From contig OX463785.1 of NCBI GenBank assembly GCA_949825025.1, positions 6,985,979 through 7,049,978 of the forward strand: a stretch of DNA of 64,000 nucleotides, in the 5' to 3' direction. Shown one piece after another: positions 56,373 to 64,000 of this stretch. Under the pieces are notes generated by a model. That model made no database searches, was not told the DNA's origin, and saw only the letters and a program-made list of their open reading frames with translations. The stretch is from Siphlonurus alternatus. Its lineage: Eukaryota > Arthropoda > Insecta > Ephemeroptera > Siphlonuridae. Both the position numbers and the translations under genes were made by a program. Numbering within the stretch: position 1 is the first letter of the stretch; each line of letters opens with the position of its first letter.

Positions 56373-57101
56373 TTGTTGTAGGGCATGTGACTGAATTCTC
56401 AGTTCTTTGTTAACCTGACCTAACATTGCTTAAAATTTTGTGGATCCCTTACGAACAGGGTTGACCAAGGTTTTTATACGTTTATAGCAATCCATTCCAG
56501 AATTCGCCTTGTTGTGACTGAGGGAATTATGGAAACTTCAGTCAGGATGGTCAGTAATTAACGGGAGGTTCCATCAATCAACTTTCGGATGCACGAGTGA
56601 GTCTCCATATAATAGTATTGTATAACTGCCATGTGAAAAAATTGTAAAACAAAATTTAGGAGGATTATAAAATAAGTTTCGATAAAATTAAAAGATTTTT
56701 ACCAAAATGTATCCCATTTCTAAAACAAATTTATATTTAAAAGTCTCTCTTGATATTGTAAATAAAGTAATCATATACTTCAAACATCTGAGGATGTTAA
56801 TTTTAAATAGACATGACGTTATATACACATTGTTTTATTTGTACATAATTTACATAAACAAAGTTTCGTAAACAATATACTCATCAACCACTTGATGACC
56901 GTATAGGAAGTTAATTTTAATAACAATCACAGTAACTTAAAGCGTTAAAAATTAGCATGACGTCGTAACCGTTAAATATAAGAAGTGTCAAGTAAATATG
57001 ACGATATGTTGGTCAGATAATGGAACTGTTAATTCCAGTTATAGTAACTGGTGCTTTAACGTTTTAAATGTCGTAAAATTAATAAGTATTAGTTGAATTA
57101 C

Positions 57102-57208
57102 AATGGACAACCTGCAGCATATGAAAATTTTATGCATACTGTACTTGAATAGAGAACCTCGACTTATGAATTTATTTTTTTCAGAATATTTTGAACCCTC
57201 TCAAAATC
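57102..57208. mobile_element. Left part of a family R element split by a 5.25-kb insertion
   Basis: AATGGACAACCTGCAGCATA through GAACCCTCTCAAAATC. The right part resumes at 62,459 (TCAAAATCGAGGGG, GCTGTGACGTCATATAGTC). Comparison with 16,800-16,860 gives the expected uninterrupted order. Confidence 0.78.
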
Positions 57209-57305
57209 GGGATACAGGAAATCAGCCGAAAAGGAAATAAACCGAAAGGGAAATAAACCGAAAAGAAATAAACCGAAGAGGAAATGAACCGAAATTTAAA
57301 ACGTC

Positions 57306-57390
57306 GTGGAGGGGGTTAGCTCCGCCTCAAAGAAAAGGCGCAGCTCAAAAAAATGCTATTGGCAACATCGCACACCTATTTCGGTTCATT
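57306..57390. repeat. Core between inverted monomer arrays, type 2
   Basis: Sequence TCCGCCTCAAAGAAAAGGCG and TATTGGCAACATCGCACACC between short direct and inverted monomer runs. It differs from the 61,892 core but shares a TGTTGCCA-type motif when inverted. Repeated at 62,783-62,867. Confidence 0.65.
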
Positions 57391-58052
57391 TCCTCTTCGA
57401 TACATTTCTTCTGAATTCATTTCCTTTTCCATTTTCAATTTTTAACATTCGATTTAATTATTTTTTTAAAGAGAATATTGACACATAATATATGTGTCTA
57501 TTTATTTTATCATTTTATTTTTTCGGTCCATTTCCTTCCCTTTTCCTATATCTTCATTTTTGTAAAATTCTATACATGTGCACATATTACATATGTATTA
57601 ACAATTTTACTGAAGACTCGTAACTTATTTGAACTAAAATTTAGAATTCGGTATATTTTTCTATTCTTTTCGTCAGTAAATTTAGATTAATTTCTTTTTC
57701 CATTCTTTCTTTTTCAATTAACTTCCTCTCATAAGTTCATTTTATTTATTTATTTCGCATGTTATCATATTTATAATAGTTGGCAACTGAGGACATAATA
57801 TAGACTTGATTGCTGCTTATTTTTAAATGAGACTCGGGAAGAGAGATACAGTTAGTCGCTACCTGCTCGCAGCAGAAAGAGGGGAGGGAGAAAGAGAATA
57901 TTGGGCAAGATCGTTTTTGAAAATATAGGAACAATTGAGTGGAAAAAAATACACTTATAGTTTTTTGGTGGCGAGTTTTTTTCTAAGAGTTCTACCGTGT
58001 ACTGTTCCATATTCTTACAGTACTTAAACCTGATTTATTTTGTTTATTGCAG

Positions 58053-58437
58053 TTAAGGGTAAGATAACACGAACAATCGATTGTTGAAGTCCCATTTGAT
58101 TTACATGTAAACCTTATAGCAACTTCATAATGATTCTGAATTTTTTTTGAGAGACAGTTTTTAGCACCAAAAAAATGTGGAAAAAATTTCAAAACAATCG
58201 GACGATTTAATTTTTTTAAATTAATTTCTTAGTTTAGGTCTCCATGCATGGGAAAGCCCTATACTGAAAATTTAAAAAATTAATTTAAAAAAATTGAATC
58301 GTCCGATTGTTTTGAAATTTTTTACACATTTTTTTGGTGCTAAACTGTCTCTCAAAAAAAAAATTCAGAATTATTATGAGGTTGCTAAGGTTTACATGTT
58401 AATCAAATGGGACTACAACAATCGATTGTTCGTGTAA
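58053..58437. mobile_element. Family H palindrome inside the large element, copy 1
   Basis: TTAAGGGTAAGATAACACGA at the left; arms of about 180 bp with CAATCGATTGTTG. The last 16 bp of the right end are missing here (compare 63,909-63,924). Confidence 0.82.
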
Positions 58438-58636
58438 AAACCAAAGTCTAGTATATAGCTTTTGGTAAAACCACTTAACACAAAATTCACTTTGCTTATT
58501 ATATGCCAGCACAATATAATTATTTGCATTCTGGCGCACCTCGATCAGAGAGCTCCCTCTATTATACCAGGGGCATGACGTCAGCGTAATTTACTCTATA
58601 AGACTCGGATCATGTCTCTGTGCGTAGAAATTTTGG

Positions 58637-58640
58637 CTGT

Positions 58641-58703
<63 letters not shown>

Positions 58704-58870
58704 TCATGTGGATGTACATAATACAACATAGAGACAAAAAACTTATAAATACCTTAAAAATTAAACATGATACAATATTATACTGTATACTGTATTAATA
58801 CTATATTAATGCACTTAGGGCATACTTGACCAAAATGTGTCAATTGCTCCGAAATATCAACCAATCAATC
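58637..58870 (-). mobile_element. LINE 3' end with AAAT microsatellite tail
   Basis: A TTTA run of about 17 units (58,637-58,706) followed by ATCATGTGGATGTACATAA; on the minus strand this is a LINE 3' UTR ending in AAAT repeats. Part matches 1,056-1,106. Another AATAAAA-ended remnant lies at 59,010-59,090 on the plus strand. Confidence 0.55.
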
Positions 58871-59934
58871 AACGTAATATTTATTTTTAAAAATGATCTA
58901 TAAATATAATAATTTTCTTACCCTAAACCCTTATTAACCAACACTAAAATAAACATAAATAAAATAATTTAATTAATCTAAAATATAAGATGATTGTAAA
59001 ACAGTACCTATACTCTATAAGGCTTCCGGCCTTGGTATAGGACTGTATTGTTGTTTTTTATCAATAAAAATATTTAAAATAAATTACACTATAGCGTTCC
59101 TACTATATTAACATTCCATTGTAAAGGCACAATACATTTTTCTGTGAGGAATGTTACATAAAATAGCACACGAAACAGACCTGATAACTATTACAATGCT
59201 AATCTGTTAATACAAACTTTATGTCGGGTACCTTTCTACTGCAAAATAGCACTTTAAAAAAAATAATAATAATAAGTTGCTTTAAAAAATTAGTAAGTGC
59301 ATATTTGCCTATTATATATACTCAAACTATTATAATGTTATACAGAATGTGTATTATTAAAATGTTGAACTAATAAGGAATAAAATTGCAATATATTTAA
59401 TTAAAATATCATATTCTGCACTGACTGATCCCCTCAGATTACTTTTTAAAATTCAAACGAGGCCTAGCATCTAATAAAGGTTAACAATTTCTTCATTATT
59501 CGTCTTCATAATATCTGTATTGTTTTTCTCATTTACTGTATAAGAAGTAAAAGCTGTATCCTCTCGTCCAAATAAAATTGCGAAAAAAAAAAGTCATGTT
59601 TCAACTCTGTGATACAAAACGAATCAGCTGTAATTAATATTATAATGATAAAATAAAAAGTAACAATATTATTTACTCTTACACGTGTAACACTTTATTA
59701 CACTTTATTACAATTTTAAATTTTTATTTCAGCATATTGAAAGCCAGTAAATCATGCAAACTCTCCAGTACACAAGTGTATTAACCATAACTTAACTTTA
59801 ACCATACAAACAGAACTTTACATTGCAATAGTATAGATTCGAGAAAATAAGCGATTGCGAGTGTTCCGCAGAATTGAGAAATATTCTAAGTTTAAAAATA
59901 CGAGTTTGAAAAAATCGCGCGTTCTCCCTACCTC

Positions 59935-60760
59935 AATCCAGAGCGTACTTGAGTAGGAGGCCAAAACCCAGCCGGCGCGATCGTCATCTGTCGAGACATT
60001 AGCCGTCCGGAATTTAAAAAATAACATGCAATGTAATCGGGAGGAAATATTTTTTTTTAAATATTTACTTGATATTAATGAAGGTGTCTTGTAGTGCAAT
60101 AATACTTCAATGTAGTCTCCCGTTTGCTAATTATTTTATTTAGTTCATAAATATCATACTTCTTGAGATATAAGACGGTAAAGTTAGGGCGGGAACTTGG
60201 TTCTATCTTCCAAGCTTTAGTAATGTATCATGACGTCACGAAATATTGAAAACACAAAAGTACTTGAATCAACTTTCATACATTATTTTCGATGTAGTAA
60301 ATAACTTTACTTGATATATACAAAGTATAGAAAATGCAATTAAGTAAAGTGAAAGTCACTCGCTACTCGCTATGAAGAAAGGCTTTCAATGTTCATATGA
60401 CGTCATCGCCAGTAAACTGACTTTTATTACTTCGCGCATGCCGGCGCATGCGCAGATGTAACAGAAGTAGCAGAAGTTGGGTTCATAAAAGTTTAATTTA
60501 AGTGTATTAATATTGTTTTTGGGTGAAAAAAAAGGTTGTCCAGTAAGATTAAACTGTATTAGAGTTATAAAACTTGTTTCATTTTGAAAACTCTAGCATA
60601 CAGCGTAATTGTCGTAAACTGCGACCAAAGTGAAGCCCTCTCCCATTTGATTACACGCAAACCTGCTGCTCAGTAGGACGGCTATTGAAAAGTGGGCGCG
60701 GTCGTGTTGTGGCCTCCTAATCAAGTTCGCTCTGCTCAATCGCCTCGCGCGAAGACGGCG
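59935..60760. repeat. Imperfect inverted repeat pair within the large element
   Basis: Arms at about 59,935-60,030 and 60,655-60,760 share TGGCCTCCTA, CAAGT and CGCTCTG in opposite orientation, about 700 bp apart. Between them lies CpG-rich sequence with GGCGCATGCGCAGA (60,446), an NRF1-like site. Confidence 0.55.
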
Positions 60761-61205
60761 ATGACGGATTTATTAATTAAAATTAATGTAATGATGCACC
60801 ACTAAAATAAACTGCACCAACCCACGGCATCACCATGCAATGATTGGGATGCAATTCACATTTATATTGTGTATTTAAAGGTTTGAGGTAACTGGAAAAC
60901 CGTCAAGCTGGCCACCTCATTTGATTTGATTTTAATTATTTTATAGTCAAATTAACAGCACCGCTGATGAATTCAACGGCACCACCTCAGTTGTGCACCA
61001 TGATCCATTGTTCTAATATAAAGTATTTTTTCCATTTTGACCGTATTGTAAGGCGTCTTAAAATGTGGATAGAAAATCAGCTGTTCGGGTATTTTTTAAA
61101 ATAGGCAACCTGCATTGCAGACAAATTTTTTAACTTTACACTTTACGTTTCTAGCATCCATGTGCTCGACGTTGCTTGAACAGTTCAATGCCAGCATATC
61201 ATGCT

Positions 61206-61332
61206 AACCACTCGACGTCGCCTCGGAAAATTTCCACTTGCAGCCATATTAATTATCATGTCTCATAAGAATAACATAGGGCATGGTGATTAACATGTCT
61301 GCAAAGGGAAATTTTGCAAGTTGATGAGTGTA
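61206..61332. mobile_element. Palindromic MITE, family D, copy 4
   Basis: CACTCGACGTCGCCTCGG at the left, AGTTGATGAGTGTA at the right, with inner AATTATCATG and GGTGATTAACATG. Sits inside the large element. Confidence 0.7.
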
Positions 61333-61420
61333 TACATTATTGGGGTTAAAGTGATCGGAATAGTCTTTCAACTTTTAACCACTATATATTCATACATTTA
61401 GATTTTTTTTAATTCAATTG

Positions 61421-61891
61421 AAAAGGAAATGAATCGAAAATGAAATGAGCCGAAAAGGAAATGAACCGAATTGGAAATGGCGAGACGAAGAGGAAATAAA
61501 CCGAATCGGAAATGAACCGAAAAGGAAATGAACCGAAAGGGAAATCAACCGAAGGGGAAATAAACCGAAGAGGAAATAAACCGAAAAGGAAATAAACTGA
61601 AGAGGAAATGAACCGAAAAGTAAATAAACCGAAGAGGAAATGAACCGAAAGGGAAATCAACCGAAGGGGAAATAAACCGAAAAGGAAATAAACCGAAGAG
61701 GAAATAAACCGAAAAGGAAATAAACCGAAGAGGAAATAAACCGAAAAGTAAATAAACCGAAGAGGAAATAAACCGAAAGGGAAATCAACCGAAGGGGAAA
61801 TAAACCGAAAAGGAAATAAACCGAAGAGGAAATAAACCGAAAAGGAAATAAACCGAAGAGGAAATGAACCGAAAAGGAAATAAACCGAAAA
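61421..61891. repeat. 16-bp monomer array with higher-order structure
   Basis: About 29 monomers of GAAATAAACCGAARRG. Diagnostic variant GAAATCAACCGAAGGG recurs at 61541, 61653 and 61781, spacings of 112 and 128 bp, i.e. 7 and 8 monomers. The 201-codon minus-strand frame over it is an artefact of the repeat. Confidence 0.9.
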
Positions 61892-62094
61892 GTGTACAGT
61901 GTTGCCAGATTTTACAATACCTCCCACCACTTTGTTAAACGGAGGCGTGGCGAGGGCGTGGCCAAGTAAAAATTTCGGTTTATTTCCTCTTCGGTTCATT
62001 TCTTTTCGGTTCATTTCCTCTTCGGTTTATTTCCTTTTCGGTTTATTTCCCCTTCGGTTTATTTCCCTTTCGGTTCATTTACCCTGTCCCCCTG
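61892..62094. repeat. Type-1 core and inverted monomer arm
   Basis: Core GTGTTGCCAGATTTTACAAT ... GGCGAGGGCGTGGCC (61,892-61,972), then seven inverted monomers ending CCCTGTCCCC. With the array to its left this forms a complete foldback unit. Confidence 0.8.
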
Positions 62095-62175
62095 GTAAGT
62101 AGGCATCGAAGAGATAGATTAAAAAGCGGAGACCAGTATGTTATTTTTTTACTAAACTTATAATAAAATAAATAA

Positions 62176-62458
62176 TACAGGAAATCAGCCGAAAAGGAAA
62201 TAAACCGAAGGGGAAATGAACCGAAAAATAAATAAACCGAAGAGGAAATGAACCGAAAAGTGTACAGTGTTGCCAGATTTTACAATACCTCCCACCACTT
62301 TGTTAAACGGAGGCGTGGCGAGGGCGTGGCCAAGTAAAAATTTCGGTTTATTTCCTCTTCGGTTCATTTCTTTTCGGTTCATTTCCTCTTCGGTTCATTT
62401 ATTTTTCGGTTCATTTCCCCTTCGGTTTATTTCCCTTTCGGTTCATTTACCCTGTCCC
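62176..62458. mobile_element. Small foldback unit (about 280 bp)
   Basis: TACAGGAAATCAGCCGAAAA, four more monomers, the same type-1 core (62,257-62,342), inverted monomers, CCCTGTCCC. It forms the right end of the 5.25-kb element. Confidence 0.8.
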
Positions 62459-62685
62459 TCAAAATCGAGGGGAAACCCGCTGTGACGTCATATAGTCATA
62501 TACAACGTTTTTCTCTGTTTGCGTGTTAAACTCGAGATCCTCTTATCAAAATATGCAATAAAAAAAAAATCATGTCGTTGACATACATTTAGGTTGAAAT
62601 AATCAATTTTACAACAAATTTATTAAATAACATTCAGCTTTAATATTTTCAATTTTTTTTATCAGCAAGAATGGTTGCAACGTTG
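62459..62685. other. Right part of the split family R element and spacer
   Basis: Begins with the second TCAAAATC, then GCTGTGACGTCATATAGTC; A+T-rich spacer to the next element start. Confidence 0.65.
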
Positions 62686-64000
62686 GGGATACAGGAAATC
62701 AGCCGAAAAGGAAATAAACCGAAAGGGAAATAAACCGAAAAGAAATAAACCGAAGAGGAAATGAACCGAAATTTAAAACGTCGTGGAGGGGGTTAGCTCC
62801 GCCTCAAAGAAAAGGCGCAGCTCAAAAAAATGCTATTGGCAACATCGCACACCTATTTCGGTTCATTTCCTCTTCGATACATTTCTTCTGAATTCATTTC
62901 CTTTTCCATTTTCAATTTTTAACATTCGATTTAATTATTTTTTTAAAGAGAATATTGACACATAATATATGTGTCTATTTATTTTATCATTTTATTTTTT
63001 CGGTCCATTTCCTTCCCTTTTCCTATATCTTCATTTTTGTAAAATTCTATACATGTGCACATATTACATATGTATTAACAATTTTACTGAAGACTCGTAA
63101 CTTATTTGAACTAAAATTTAGAATTCGGTATATTTTTCTATTCTTTTCGTCAGTAAATTTAGATTAATTTCTTTTTCCATTCTTTCTTTTTCAATTAACT
63201 TCATCTCATAAGTTCATTTTATTTATTTATTTCACATGTTATCATATTTATAATAGTTGGCGACTGAGGACATAATATAGACTTGATTGCTGCTTATTTT
63301 TAAATGAGACTCGGGAAGAGAGATACAGTTAGTCGCTACCTGCTCGCAGCAGAAAGAGGGGAGGGAGAAAGAGAATATTGGGCAAGATCGTTTTTGAAAA
63401 TATAGGAACAATTGAGTGGAAAAAAATACACTTATAGTTTTTTGGTGGCGAGTTTTTTTCTAAGAGTTCTACCGTGTACTGTTCCATATTCTTACAGTAC
63501 TTAAACCTGATTTATTTTGTTTATTGCAGTTAAGGGTAAGATAACACGAACAATCGATTGTTGAAGTCCCATTTGATTTACATGTAAACCTTATAGCAAC
63601 TTCATAATGATTCTGAATTTTTTTTGAGAGACAGTTTTTAGCACCAAAAAAATGTGGAAAAAATTTCAAAACAATCGGACGATTTAATTTTTTTAAATTA
63701 ATTTCTTAGTTTAGGTCTCCATGCATGGGAAAGCCCTATACTGAAAATTTAAAAAATTAATTTAAAAAAATTGAATCGTCCGATTGTTTTGAAATTTTTT
63801 ACACATTTTTTTGGTGCTAAACTGTCTCTCAAAAAAAAATTCAGAATTATTATGAGGTTGCTAAGGTTTACATGTTAATCAAATGGGACTACAACAATCG
63901 ATTGTTCGTGTTATCTTACCCTTAAGTAAAAACCAAAGTCTAGTATATAGCTTTTGGTAAAACCACTTAACACAAAATTCACTTTGTTTATTATATGCCA
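62686..64000. mobile_element. Second copy of the large foldback-like element (cut by window edge)
   Basis: Starts at the same terminal base as copy 1 (GGGATACAGG) at a constant offset of 5,477 bp and stays nearly identical to the window end, with a handful of substitutions (e.g. acttcc/acttca, tttcgc/tttcac). The left flank (CAACGTTG, 62678-62685) differs from that of copy 1. Confidence 0.85.
63530..63924. mobile_element. Family H palindrome inside the second large copy, intact
   Basis: TTAAGGGTAAGATAACACGA to TTATCTTACCCTTAA, both TTAA ends present, which shows what copy 1 lost. Confidence 0.85.

Larger units (their letters stand above)
57209..62458. mobile_element. Foldback-like composite element, 5,250 bp, 8-bp target duplication
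   Basis: Starts GGGATACAGGAAATCAGCCG and ends ATTTACCCTGTCCC, flanked by TCAAAATC on both sides (57201-57208 and 62459-62466). Both termini are built from 16-bp monomers of the GAAATAAACCGAAAAG type, inverted relative to each other. Contents: a family H palindrome, a TTTA microsatellite, LINE 3' remnants, an imperfect inverted repeat, family D copy 4 and the monomer arrays. No transposase frame seen, so non-autonomous. Foldback-type elements have such tandem-repeat inverted termini; 8-bp duplications fit hAT or P-like transposases. Confidence 0.7.

Noticed and set aside
59818..60099. ADAM10 exon 1 (signal peptide)
   Set aside because: A frame with a donor in the needed phase can be drawn (about 59,945), but it has no convincing hydrophobic signal or start context and lies inside the mobile element.
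61421..61891. Possible CRISPR array
   Set aside because: Monomers are contiguous without unique spacers, and the host is an animal nuclear genome.
61409..62014. 201-codon minus-strand open frame rich in FGLFPLRFIS-type repeats
   Set aside because: It exactly covers the 16-bp monomer array; a 16-bp unit shifts frame each copy and gives a 16-residue periodic peptide. No start context, domain or codon signal.
57209..64000. Simple tandem segmental duplication with a 5,477-bp period
   Set aside because: Different 8-bp flanks at the two starts and a matching target duplication around the first copy favour insertion; not excluded without the right flank of copy 2.

Overview
This is an A+T-rich (about two thirds A+T by eye) animal nuclear window. 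It holds three intron-rich, conserved genes, all on the minus strand, in a sea of short palindromic mobile elements. The myosin light chain is closest to the arthropod muscle Mlc1 type, and a 5S-rRNA-like SINE head also fits an arthropod. I cannot place the organism more precisely. There is no sign of prokaryotic organisation.

Layout. (1) 1-6,370: myosin essential light chain, running off the left edge; the start codon is at 6,323-6,325 and the last few residues lie outside. (2) 6,370-15,478: intergenic DNA with a hAT-like MITE, a 5S-derived SINE, a 5'-truncated LINE with reverse transcriptase, and several palindromic elements. (3) 15,539-31,100: a complete SLC5-family sodium-coupled transporter (13 coding exons, 616 residues plus stop; 5' UTR exon near 31 kb). 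(4) 31,100-37,240: intergenic DNA with five palindromic elements. (5) 37,632-51,164: ADAM10/Kuzbanian metalloprotease, 15 coding exons from just after the signal peptide to the stop codon. The signal-peptide exon was not found and may lie beyond 64 kb. (6) 51.2-64 kb: upstream of ADAM10 exon 2, dominated by a 5,250-bp foldback-like element (57,209-62,458, flanked by an 8-bp target duplication) and the start of a near-identical second copy (62,686 to the window end).

The three genes have no evident shared pathway: muscle contraction, solute uptake, and ectodomain shedding/Notch processing. What links them is how their introns evolved. At least four splice junctions across all three genes carry tandem or decayed duplicates of the junction itself (MLC exon 1,537-1,704; SLC5 exons 27,308-27,467 and 30,095-30,273; ADAM10 exon 50,901-51,164). 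A second window-wide signal is a large excess of the CRE/ATF palindrome TGACGTCA (22 copies by eye, against well under one or two expected), spread partly by the palindromic elements. The most novel-looking object is the foldback-like element. Its termini contain 16-bp monomers (consensus GAAATAAACCGAARRG), arranged in one place as higher-order repeats of 7 and 8 monomers.
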